A DNA stretch of 64,000 nt, taken from contig NZ_JAGJEA010000005.1 of NCBI RefSeq assembly GCF_018100805.1, forward strand, positions 124,001 to 188,000, given 5' to 3'. Under the pieces are notes generated by a model. That model saw only the letters and a list, made by a program, of their open reading frames with translations, was not told where the DNA came from and made no database searches. The position numbers and the translations under genes were made by a program. Positions 17,797-25,921 of the stretch are shown here, piece by piece. Source of the DNA: Aquimarina sp. MMG016 (GTDB lineage Bacteria; Bacteroidota; Bacteroidia; Flavobacteriales; Flavobacteriaceae). Every line of letters starts with the position of its first letter. The stretch's first letter is position 1.

Positions 17797-17830
17797 AAAG
17801 GTGATCCGATCTCGGGTCACCTTTTTTTAT
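17797..17830 (+). terminator. Rho-independent terminator after aceA
   Basis: aaaggtga-tccg (17797-17808), loop atct, cggg-tcaccttt (17813-17824), then a T run. The 12-bp stem has one G-T pair. Confidence 0.92.
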
Positions 17831-17930
17831 AGTTTTAAAATTAGGAAAAGGATAAATGGTATAAAATGTAACAGAAAAGAAATTTGAGCGTTTTTTATAT
17901 AATTTAGCAATCTACCGTTACTCAAATTAT

Positions 17931-18449
17931 TTGAATAAAAAAATTACATCGAATTCCATTAAAGAGGCAAAATTCTCCAATTTGTTTGACAGACACTATA
18001 GCAGATTGTACAATTATGCTTTCAAAGTTTTAAAAGAAACTGACCTTTCTGAGGAGTTAGTGCAGGAAACATTTATTAAGCTTTGGGAAAACTTTGAGAA
18101 CATCAAAGAATCAGAACGCTCTATAACATCATTTTTAATCACAGCACTCAAAAATAAAATTATAGATGACTATAGAAAAAAACAAACCAGAGAAAAGCAT
18201 ACTAATTTGTATACGCTAAATACAAGTATCGAAACTCAGATTGATCAGCAATGGGAATTAACACAGCGCATTGAAGATATTTACACTACGTTAGAACAAA
18301 AAACAACAGATATTTTCAAGTTATCAAGAGATAAAGGTTTGACCTACAAAGAAATTTCCAAAAGAAAAGGTGTTTCTGTAAAAACCGTAGAACTTCATAT
18401 TTCAAAGGCTTTAACAGCATTTAAGAAAGGGTTAAAAGATTATTTTTAA
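17931..18449 (+). CDS. ECF sigma-70 family sigma factor
   Basis: A 172-residue protein with region 2 (FDRHYSRLYNYAFKVL, ELVQETFIKLWENF) and region 4 (LTYKEISKRKGVSVKTVELH) as in FecI/RpoE-type sigma factors. It starts with TTG at 17931; no Met occurs near the N-terminus. It is followed by an anti-sigma FecR gene and a TonB receptor with an STN domain, the standard Bacteroidota arrangement in which substrate binding at the receptor passes through FecR to release the sigma factor. It therefore probably controls the downstream receptor genes. Confidence 0.93.
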   Translation: MNKKITSNSIKEAKFSNLFDRHYSRLYNYAFKVLKETDLSEELVQETFIKLWENFENIKESERSITSFLITALKNKIIDDYRKKQTREKHTNLYTLNTSIETQIDQQWELTQRIEDIYTTLEQKTTDIFKLSRDKGLTYKEISKRKGVSVKTVELHISKALTAFKKGLKDYF

Positions 18450-18522
18450 GAAAAAAAAACACATCTCCGATAGGGTAGTCTTGTTTGGCATACGTCTTAT
18501 AGGTAGTTAACACCTTTAAGGT

Positions 18523-19485
18523 ATGGATCATTTTAAAATTACAGAAACTGAAATTTGGGAATATATTTCCAAAACTGCTGATGATATAACCATTCAGAAA
18601 GTAGAAAAATGGATGGGTTCTACGGATTATGACGAAGATTTATTTAACAAAATAACTACCATTTATAAGCATACTTCTAGAGAACACCCATCTGTTGAAC
18701 AAGCGAAAAAACGTTTTTTTACTACTGTCAAATCGAAACCAAAAACAACAGTTTGGAAAGAGGTACTAAAGTACGCAGCTATATTGATCGTTATTATTTC
18801 CGGAACGTATTTCTACAATTCCGTATCCTCCAATAAGAATCAAATAGTAGTACAAACTACTTATGGAGAACAAAAAAGTATTGAATTATCAGATGGTTCC
18901 AAAGTATGGATAAATGCTTCAAGTAGCCTAACCTATAATTCAGAAACTCCAAGAACTTTATATCTGGAAGGAGAAGCATTTTTTGAGGTTGCCAAAGATT
19001 CATTGAACCCATTTACCGTGACCACACCCAATCATATCACAGTAAAAGCACTGGGAACAAGTTTTAATGTAAAATCGTATCAAGATAGTCCCACCACAGA
19101 AACAAAATTGCTTACCGGCAAGGTCGAAGTTACTTCTAACATACAGTTTAAAGAACGTATAATCCTCGTTCCTGATGAAAAAGTAACTTTTTATAAGCAT
19201 ACCCAAGAAGTGGTGAAATCCAAAATGAATCATAATGAGTCCATCATTGCCTGGAGAGAAGGAAAAATACAATTCGAAAACATAAGTTTCAGGGAAATAG
19301 CAGTCGATTTAGAAGCTCAGTTTGGTCAACAAATCCTTTTTAAAAATGAAGACATCGCGACTACTAAATTTACAGGCTCTTTTGACAATACAACTCCTAT
19401 AGATGAGATTTTTGAGGTTCTTAAAATCTCCAAAGACTTTACATATCAATTAAACACAAAAACGAATGAGTGGATGATAAAATAA
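18523..19485 (+). CDS. FecR-family anti-sigma factor
   Basis: A 320-residue protein. The cytoplasmic N-terminal part (1-80) should hold the sigma factor; one membrane helix lies at about 82-99 (VLKYAAILIVIISGTYFY); the periplasmic FecR domain follows (YGEQKSIELSDGSKVWINAS, FFEVAKDSLNPFTV) and a C-terminal STN-like DUF4974 region (IAWREGKIQFENISFREI, FTGSFDNTTPIDEIF). It lies 73 bases after the sigma gene and passes the signal from the receptor downstream to that sigma factor. A hairpin sits between this gene and the receptor. Confidence 0.94.
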   Translation: MDHFKITETEIWEYISKTADDITIQKVEKWMGSTDYDEDLFNKITTIYKHTSREHPSVEQAKKRFFTTVKSKPKTTVWKEVLKYAAILIVIISGTYFYNSVSSNKNQIVVQTTYGEQKSIELSDGSKVWINASSSLTYNSETPRTLYLEGEAFFEVAKDSLNPFTVTTPNHITVKALGTSFNVKSYQDSPTTETKLLTGKVEVTSNIQFKERIILVPDEKVTFYKHTQEVVKSKMNHNESIIAWREGKIQFENISFREIAVDLEAQFGQQILFKNEDIATTKFTGSFDNTTPIDEIFEVLKISKDFTYQLNTKTNEWMIK

Positions 19486-19490
19486 AAAAA

Positions 19491-19514
19491 GTGAGGAAAC
19501 TGCCATTTCCTCAC
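19491..19514. terminator. Hairpin in the fecR-receptor gap
   Basis: gtgaggaaa (19491-19499) pairs with tttcctcac (19506-19514). The T run follows it only on the minus strand, where there is no gene. On the plus strand it could act as a stability element or partial terminator that sets receptor output below that of the sigma/FecR pair. Confidence 0.5.
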
Positions 19515-19569
19515 TAAACGTTAAAAATTCTAATCGCGAAATCAGTATTAATTAACAATATTCAAATGT

Positions 19570-22266
19570 ATGAAAATATACCATTTTGGGGTCATACCTT
19601 GGCCAAAAAATAGCTATGGAAAAACCATTTTTTTAATGAAATTATCCTTCTTTTTTTATTTGCTTTTCTGTTTTCAACTCCTGGCATTCAATGGGTTTTC
19701 TCAAAAAAACGTAACTCTAGAAGAACAAAATAGTTCATTAAAATCGATTATACATAAAATTGAAGAACAGACATCTTACAGTTTTATTCTAAATAACGAT
19801 GTGATCGATGTGGATCAAAAATTTAGCATAACAGTTATAAAAAAGGATGTAACAGAAACTCTTGAACAGCTTTTTAAGAACGCTACCATTTCTTACAAAA
19901 TCAAAAAAAAGCATATTATTCTTTCTAAAGCTAAAAGAAAAGACGACCATTTTACTATTAGTGGGATTGTTACAGACGCTAGTACTGGTGAAATACTGTT
20001 AGGTGCTAGTATAATCATAAAAAACACTACCAAAGGAGTATTTACTAATACTTATGGATTTTATTCCATAACCTTGCCCAAAGGAGATTATATTTTTGAA
20101 GTTACACATCTAGGCTATGCTACCAAAGAAATTAAAGTACAACTGCAGCGCAATCTAAGCTTAAAAATAGCACTCATCCCTTCTTCCAGTGAATTAGATG
20201 AAATTGTAATACAGTCCAATCAAAATTCTAAAAGTCAGGTAACCCGAGTTTTGGGAGGTACTACCAGTTTGACAGCTTCAGAAATAAAGAAAACGCCTGC
20301 GTTACTGGGCGAACCTGATATTAACAGAGCCATACTTACGCAACCAGGTATTAGCAGTGTGGGAGAAGGAACTAGCGGTTTTAATGTACGAGGTGGTAAT
20401 GTGGATCAAAATTTAGTATTGATAGACGAAGCTCCACTTTACAATACCTCACACTTATTTGGATTGTTTTCTATTTTTAATGCTGATGCTATTAAAACTT
20501 CTACGCTATATAAAGGCGAAATCCCAGCCCAGTTTGGGGGTAGAGCCTCTTCTCTACTTGATATTCGACAAAAAAACGGAAACTCAAAAAGGCTTAAAGG
20601 TGAAGGTGGATTAGGATTACTATTTTCTAAGTTTACTATAGAAGCCCCTATTAAAAAAGATAAATTGAGTTTTTTAGCATCAGGAAGAAGGTCTTATTTT
20701 GATTTATTTTTTCCTTTATTTAAAGATATTCGTTTTACAAAATTTCACTTCTATGATTTGAATACCAAAGTGTCCTGGGATGTTAATAAAAATAATAAGA
20801 TATATGCCTCAGGATTTTTTGGTGCAGATGTTATCCAATTCAAACAAGATGATGTCGATGATCAAAATATCACAGCAGATTTGGGCTGGACCAATACTAC
20901 AGCGACCTTACGTTGGAATCATATTTTTTCTAATAAATTGTTCACAAATATTACAGGTATCTATAGCAGATACAAGTATTCATTAGGTGCAAGAGAAGAA
21001 GCCGTAGAAGAAGATATTGAAGGAATTTTAAATCGATCTATTGAAAACTGGATCTTTAAACCAGATTTCACCTATTATTCGAGTCCTACTACAAAAATGA
21101 GATTCGGTCTTTATGGTAATTTGTATCAATTTATCCCTAAACTAAGCGGTAATGCCATACAGCAATCAATTGATAAAGAAAAAGCTTTAGAACTAGCAGC
21201 CTATTATAGCATTCACAAACAATGGGATAAATTATCATTACAAGCCGGGCTTCGAGCTTCTTGGTTTGGAAATTTTGGGCCAGAGCGTGTAGCAATCTAT
21301 GATCCTAACTTTCCACAAACTCCAAGCACAATAACTGGTTTTAGAAATGTTAAAAAAAATGAAGTTTCCAAAAGCTTTTTGGGGTTAGAACCCCGGCTAG
21401 CATTAAAATATGATGTAAATGATTGCAAAGCTTTAAAAATAGGATACAACAGAATGTTTCAATATATCCATTTAATATCCAATCAAACAGTGGCTTTACC
21501 AAACGATCTATGGAAACCTTTCGGGGTACATATTGAACCTTTAGAAGTGAATCAATGGTCTGCAGGATATGCCTATGACACCAAAGACCAGAATTATAAC
21601 TTTTCGGCCGAAGGATATTATAAACACTTCGATAATATCGTAGAATATAAAAACGGAGCAAACATTGGGTTAATCGACCCAGGATTAAATGAAAACATAG
21701 AAACCGAACTAGTCTCAGCCGAAGGCTTTTCTTATGGATTGGAATTAGCCGCTTATAAGAATAAAGGAAAATTGACAGGAAATGTAAATTACACCTATTC
21801 TGTATCCAAACGAAAAACGAAAAGTGATTTCTCTTCAGAACAAATTAATAACAACAATTATTTTCCTTCAAACTTTGATCGACCACATATATTCAATATT
21901 ACGGCCAATTACAAATTATCCAAAAAGTGGGAAGCAGGAGCTTTTTTCACCTATCAAACCGGAAGACCTAATACTCAGCCAAATGGTAGAATACGTTTTG
22001 AAGGAGTTTCGTTTCTTACCTATGCTGACAGAAATGCTTTTAGAATTCCGAACACCCATCGAGCAGACATATCATTTACCTATACCCCTACCGGAAATCC
22101 TAAAACCAACTGGGCAGGAAGCTGGAGTTTTGGCGTATATAATGTCTATGGTCGTAAAAACGCGTTTTCGATCAATACTATTTTTGAAGATAACAAAGTA
22201 GAAACCGGTCAATTTTCTTTGATTGGAGCTCCAATTCCATTCATCTCTTATAATTTTAAATTTTAG
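19570..22266 (+). CDS. TonB-dependent receptor with STN signalling domain
   Basis: An 898-residue outer-membrane receptor. The signal peptide ends FNGFSQ near residue 45, after the long basic N-terminus usual for Bacteroidota STN receptors. Then come an STN secretin/TonB domain (about 50-120), a carboxypeptidase-D regulatory-like domain (about 128-215, ISGIVTDASTGEILLGAS), the plug (about 230-345, FNVRGGNVDQNLVLIDEAP) and a beta-barrel ending in Phe (ISYNFKF). The STN domain and the preceding sigma/FecR genes mark it as a transducing receptor. The substrate is unknown. It is followed by a DUF4249 lipoprotein gene, the usual partner of this receptor subclass. Confidence 0.95.
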   Translation: MKIYHFGVIPWPKNSYGKTIFLMKLSFFFYLLFCFQLLAFNGFSQKNVTLEEQNSSLKSIIHKIEEQTSYSFILNNDVIDVDQKFSITVIKKDVTETLEQLFKNATISYKIKKKHIILSKAKRKDDHFTISGIVTDASTGEILLGASIIIKNTTKGVFTNTYGFYSITLPKGDYIFEVTHLGYATKEIKVQLQRNLSLKIALIPSSSELDEIVIQSNQNSKSQVTRVLGGTTSLTASEIKKTPALLGEPDINRAILTQPGISSVGEGTSGFNVRGGNVDQNLVLIDEAPLYNTSHLFGLFSIFNADAIKTSTLYKGEIPAQFGGRASSLLDIRQKNGNSKRLKGEGGLGLLFSKFTIEAPIKKDKLSFLASGRRSYFDLFFPLFKDIRFTKFHFYDLNTKVSWDVNKNNKIYASGFFGADVIQFKQDDVDDQNITADLGWTNTTATLRWNHIFSNKLFTNITGIYSRYKYSLGAREEAVEEDIEGILNRSIENWIFKPDFTYYSSPTTKMRFGLYGNLYQFIPKLSGNAIQQSIDKEKALELAAYYSIHKQWDKLSLQAGLRASWFGNFGPERVAIYDPNFPQTPSTITGFRNVKKNEVSKSFLGLEPRLALKYDVNDCKALKIGYNRMFQYIHLISNQTVALPNDLWKPFGVHIEPLEVNQWSAGYAYDTKDQNYNFSAEGYYKHFDNIVEYKNGANIGLIDPGLNENIETELVSAEGFSYGLELAAYKNKGKLTGNVNYTYSVSKRKTKSDFSSEQINNNNYFPSNFDRPHIFNITANYKLSKKWEAGAFFTYQTGRPNTQPNGRIRFEGVSFLTYADRNAFRIPNTHRADISFTYTPTGNPKTNWAGSWSFGVYNVYGRKNAFSINTIFEDNKVETGQFSLIGAPIPFISYNFKF

Positions 22267-22270
22267 CATC

Positions 22271-23074
22271 ATGAAAAAACTACATATATATTTAATTGTT
22301 ATCTCTCTATCCAGCTTTATAAGTTGTGTTGATGAAATTACTCCTGATTTTGAATTTGAAGAGCAAGTATTCATTTCGGGATTAATGACCGATAAAGAAG
22401 ATTTTGTTTCTGTTCAGATTCAAAAAACCGTCCCGGTAACAGACACCACAGTAAGCATTGTAAATGATGCACAAATATCATTGTATACCAGAGATGCATC
22501 CAACACGGTCTCATTGGTTTCGGATTCTTTTGCGGTTACCGATGGAATATATACCACCACAGAGGTAATCACTCCTGTTACAGGAAACACCTACTGGATC
22601 GAGGTAATGTTACAAGACCAAACTATGTATAGATCAGAAGAAGAAATTTTAAAACCTCCTATACCTATTCTGGACCTGGTAAAAATCGATAATACCGTAA
22701 GGATAACTTTTAGAGATCAATTAGGGGAACAAAATTTCTATTTAGGTCGTATAGAGATCCTGAGAAACGGAACATTATTAACAAATGAATTATTGGTATT
22801 TAATGATACTATTATAACAGACGATTTAGAAGAATCTCTTGAAATTAGTATTGTAAATGATGGTGACACAGTTAGAGTAAGTGCCTACACCATCAACTTT
22901 AATACCTTTCAGTTCTATAGTAACATATTAGGTGAAGACCGAGATAACCTGGACATATCATCATTATTTTCGCCCATAAATATTGTAGGCAATATTACCA
23001 ATACCACGACAAACAAACTGGCACTTGGCAATTTTGGTGTAGCAGGGTTTAGTACTATGACCATGGATTTCTAG
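22271..23074 (+). CDS. DUF4249 outer-membrane lipoprotein
   Basis: A 267-residue protein from the ATG at 22271, 4 bases after the receptor stop; codons further upstream lie inside the receptor gene. Signal MKKLHIYLIVISLSSFISC (Cys19). The mature part follows the DUF4249 pattern: EQVFISGLMTDKEDFVSVQI, VSIVNDAQISLYT, and a late FSPINIVGNI. DUF4249 proteins are found beside TonB receptors and may bind the substrate at the cell surface, much as SusD-type proteins do; this is inferred from gene context. Confidence 0.9.
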   Translation: MKKLHIYLIVISLSSFISCVDEITPDFEFEEQVFISGLMTDKEDFVSVQIQKTVPVTDTTVSIVNDAQISLYTRDASNTVSLVSDSFAVTDGIYTTTEVITPVTGNTYWIEVMLQDQTMYRSEEEILKPPIPILDLVKIDNTVRITFRDQLGEQNFYLGRIEILRNGTLLTNELLVFNDTIITDDLEESLEISIVNDGDTVRVSAYTINFNTFQFYSNILGEDRDNLDISSLFSPINIVGNITNTTTNKLALGNFGVAGFSTMTMDF

Positions 23075-23207
23075 ACTATTATCATATATACTTTTTATAA
23101 CCAAGTCGGCATAAAAACTATCCCGATCTCATGCTTTGATTTTAATCAATTATTACGTTTTAATCCGGATTATCAATGTTTTTAAGTCAGAGGACATAAC
23201 CATCTTT

Positions 23208-23282
23208 TTGTCACACTGAGCCTGTCGAAGTGCATTTAAAAAATCAGAGTCTTGTTAGTCTTCGACAGGCTCAGTCTGACAA
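23208..23282. repeat. Inverted repeat, gtcgaag/cttcgac family
   Basis: ttgtcacactgagcctgtcg then aag at the left, and cttcgacaggctcagtctga then caa at the right: 23-base arms with one mismatch. It lies between the DUF4249 gene and the hydrolase gene. Relatives are at 35315-35408, 6391-6482 and 5805-5828. Confidence 0.85.
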
Positions 23283-23326
23283 CTTATTTAATTAAATCAT
23301 TACAAACAATTTGAAAACAAGTTATT

Positions 23327-24202
23327 ATGAAACATTATTTCAAGTACACAACAGCACTTATTTTATCATTCTTTGTTATCAGCTGCGGATCTGATGACAC
23401 TATTGGAATATCACCCGATGACAACACTATTGGAATATCGGAAGAAATTAAAGACTTAATTTATTTCAAAGGAGATGAAGATGCTTCTACAGTTCTAATC
23501 AATGTGCAAAGTGGTCCCGATACAGAACTTAGTACAGGTGAAGTTGACGAAATTTTTCAATCTTTTGATACAACAGACCTTTTAGCTGTAAACGTGCACC
23601 AATCACAAACCTTAGATCCAAGTCTATTGGAAGGTGATGATATCACATTTGATGAAGCTATTAACTATAATGCAGAAAGTGTAGAAATACTCTACAAGGT
23701 TGTCAAATATTTTAAAGATCAAGGAAGAACAGTGTATGTGTTGGGAATTTCATTTGGTGCATTTATGACGCAAGAACTTATTGCAAAAAAAGGAATAGAT
23801 GTGGCCGACAACTATTTACTAATGGTAGGTAGATTAGATATACATGATATTATCTGGCAAGCTCTTTCTGAAGGAAGGTTCGCATATTTTGAAAACGGAA
23901 TTACGCCTATCGTAGAGCAAGAAGTTGGCACAGATATAACTGATAGAAACTTGGACAAACTAACAGCTGGATTAGGAATGCAGAGATATACGCAACTTCT
24001 TAATACCTTTTCGGACTTATCTAACATCACCTATGTGTATGGAGAAACCGATCAAGCTGTTGGTAGACTGACAACTTCTGAAATTGAATTCTTGCAATCT
24101 AAAAATGTAAATATAATAGTTGGACCTGGAGATCATGATACAACTATTAATGATTTTGTGATCCAAGGTTTTAATAAAGCATTTGGGATAGAATTGCAGT
24201 AA
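23327..24202 (+). CDS. Alpha/beta-hydrolase-like lipoprotein
   Basis: A 291-residue protein with signal MKHYFKYTTALILSFFVISC (Cys20). Just after the Cys an 8-residue unit (DDTIGISP / DDNTIGIS) is repeated in tandem. The body has a nucleophile elbow GISFGAF (Ser142), a possible acid in YGETDQAVG, and a late GDHDTT with a candidate catalytic His near residue 267. This fits an alpha/beta hydrolase, perhaps an esterase or peptidase, but the substrate is unknown. It follows the receptor locus on the same strand after a repeat-containing gap of about 250 bases and may not belong to that operon. Confidence 0.75.
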   Translation: MKHYFKYTTALILSFFVISCGSDDTIGISPDDNTIGISEEIKDLIYFKGDEDASTVLINVQSGPDTELSTGEVDEIFQSFDTTDLLAVNVHQSQTLDPSLLEGDDITFDEAINYNAESVEILYKVVKYFKDQGRTVYVLGISFGAFMTQELIAKKGIDVADNYLLMVGRLDIHDIIWQALSEGRFAYFENGITPIVEQEVGTDITDRNLDKLTAGLGMQRYTQLLNTFSDLSNITYVYGETDQAVGRLTTSEIEFLQSKNVNIIVGPGDHDTTINDFVIQGFNKAFGIELQ

Positions 24203-24298
24203 TTAAGTATACGTTGGTATCAGGTGTTTTAAAAAAAATAAAGCTCTACAGCCTTAATTCAACAAAAGTAGGTCCAAACATTACCCTTACCAAAATTA

Positions 24299-24436
24299 AA
24301 AAGAAGGTGTCTAAAAAATCCTTCCTCTGTCATTTCTAACAGTGTCGAGAAATATTACTTTATGATTTTCAATATATTTCGACTCCAATCAATGTGACAG
24401 AATAGGAAATTTAATACTTTTTAGACACCTTCTTTT
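24299..24436. repeat. 138-base imperfect hairpin with perfect 19-bp arms
   Basis: aaaagaaggtgtctaaaaa (24299-24317) is exactly inverted at 24418-24436. Inner parts also pair in places (ttcctctgtcat with atgtgacagaat; gtcgagaaatat with atatttcgac). It sits between convergent genes and could be a terminator for both or a small repeat element. Confidence 0.8.
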
Positions 24437-24491
24437 ACCATTCCTACATACTCCAACACCAACCATACTTACACTTCAATACCATGAAATT

Positions 24492-25211
24492 TTAACCTAT
24501 AATTTCTTCAGGTTTTGATTTATAAGCTACAATTGATAATAAAATAAAACATCCAGCTAATACTAATCCAATATAATCTTCACTATGCATATAAGGATCT
24601 GCTAATTTAATTGCCGGTATAACAAAGACAGTAATCCCAAACACACCTATGATAAGTGATTTTACTTTATGAGCGGTACTCTTACTTATCATAAATCCAA
24701 AACCCATTAGCCAAATACCTAAAAGGATTTCTGAAAACAATCTAAAATCTTTTGTCAAATCTGCAAACATATTACCTGTCATTACTAATATATCTACTGG
24801 CACCATTCCTTTTACTGCAGCATTTGCCAGTTCTGGAATATTGGCAAAAATAAATATAGGACCAGCCATCGCTATAATAACACCAGCAGTTCCTAATAAA
24901 GCAAAGTAAAAGGAGTAAACAGAATTATGCGTTTTTGACACAAGGTTATGTAGTGCAAAGGGAACAGGAAGTAGTACTAATTGCGATATAAAATAGCATA
25001 TCATTAATCCTTGAAAAACACCGGAGGCTTTTGCTTTTACATACCAATTAATGGCTGCAACATGGTCATCCAGCATTTCAAAAGTAAATCCAAAAAGAGG
25101 TAATATAATTGCAAAATAAATACTAGTTAAAAAAATACTTGCAGCTGCTGCAGCTGAAGATTTCCAGGCGATACTTCGCCATTGCGTAAATTGTGATGTT
25201 GTCATAATCAT
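24492..25211 (-). CDS. Multi-pass membrane protein (DUF4386-like)
   Basis: A 239-residue integral membrane protein with about seven predicted helices (for example SAAAAASIFLTSIYFAIILP, GVIIAMAGPIFIF, GIWLMGFGFMI, IIGVFGITVFVI). The layout resembles the DUF4386 group, which is uncharacterised. A second ATG two codons in (25205) is an equally good start. It is preceded by the other membrane gene at 25217-25618, with five bases between them, so the two form an operon on the minus strand. No enzymatic motif is visible. Confidence 0.78.
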   Translation of the reverse strand: MIMTTSQFTQWRSIAWKSSAAAAASIFLTSIYFAIILPLFGFTFEMLDDHVAAINWYVKAKASGVFQGLMICYFISQLVLLPVPFALHNLVSKTHNSVYSFYFALLGTAGVIIAMAGPIFIFANIPELANAAVKGMVPVDILVMTGNMFADLTKDFRLFSEILLGIWLMGFGFMISKSTAHKVKSLIIGVFGITVFVIPAIKLADPYMHSEDYIGLVLAGCFILLSIVAYKSKPEEIIG

Positions 25212-25216
25212 GATGT

Positions 25217-25618
25217 TTAAAAATTTAATAATAATGGGGTTGCTCTTCTTTTTAATAAATAATAAGATATGGCTGATAGCAGGAAGAAAATAATAGCTTC
25301 ACTCCAAACGAATGAAGCACCACCAATCCATAAAACAAATCGAGGGATTATAGGCCAAATTCCAACCCATGTATACAGATAAATAGTTGGAAGTTTCGGT
25401 AATAATTTTTCTTTAAAAAGTAATAATACCACTACCATCGTATCATGAAATCCTACGAATAGAAATAATATCAATGTACCAAAGGTGTCCATTTCCAGGG
25501 CATTCGATATATCATACATATATTTTGTACCAATAAATGCTTGAATAGACTGTTTAGCATACGTAATAACAAGCATTATAAAAGGAGCATAAAACAATAA
25601 TTTAACCAACCTCTCCAT
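25217..25618 (-). CDS. Small membrane protein, four helices, unknown function
   Basis: A 133-residue protein with helices at about 5-22, 48-68, 80-98 and 100-120. The segment GTLILFLFVGFHDTMVVVLL carries a His-Asp within a predicted helix. It precedes the DUF4386-like gene in a two-gene operon. No family name can be given with confidence. Confidence 0.72.
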   Translation of the reverse strand: MERLVKLLFYAPFIMLVITYAKQSIQAFIGTKYMYDISNALEMDTFGTLILFLFVGFHDTMVVVLLLFKEKLLPKLPTIYLYTWVGIWPIIPRFVLWIGGASFVWSEAIIFFLLSAISYYLLKRRATPLLLNF

Positions 25619-25705
25619 ATAATTAAGTATTTAATCCACACAGAAATGTGTGCTGTTTATCCATACAAACTTATCCTTAGATAGGTCCATATCAAGAAAA
25701 AATAT

Positions 25706-25855
25706 GATAAGACTGGATTTTTGTTGATGAAACTGAGAACTGTTTCGATCGAAGGTAATTGTTCTTAGAATTCTTAAAAACTGGATTCTCTTTTTTTGGT
25801 TAAAGACCTTTTTCAACTCTTTTGACCGGTTTATCGGAAAAAATCCAGTCTCATC
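25706..25855. repeat. Imperfect inverted repeat, 150 bases
   Basis: gataagactggattttt (25706-25722) is inverted, with one mismatch, at the right end (aaaaatccagtctcatc). A third actggatt copy lies in between. It fills the divergent gap between the membrane operon and the second TonB receptor. The 77-codon frame across it is not a gene. Confidence 0.6.
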
Positions 25856-25921
25856 TTTTTTCATATTAAACCCTTTTGACTCCTAAATAGTTTTGTCCTG
25901 TAATTTAAAATCAAAAAGCTA

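Noticed and set aside
25631-25864. 77-codon minus-strand frame upstream of the membrane operon
   Set aside because: It spans the inverted repeat at 25706-25855 and its composition follows that repeat.
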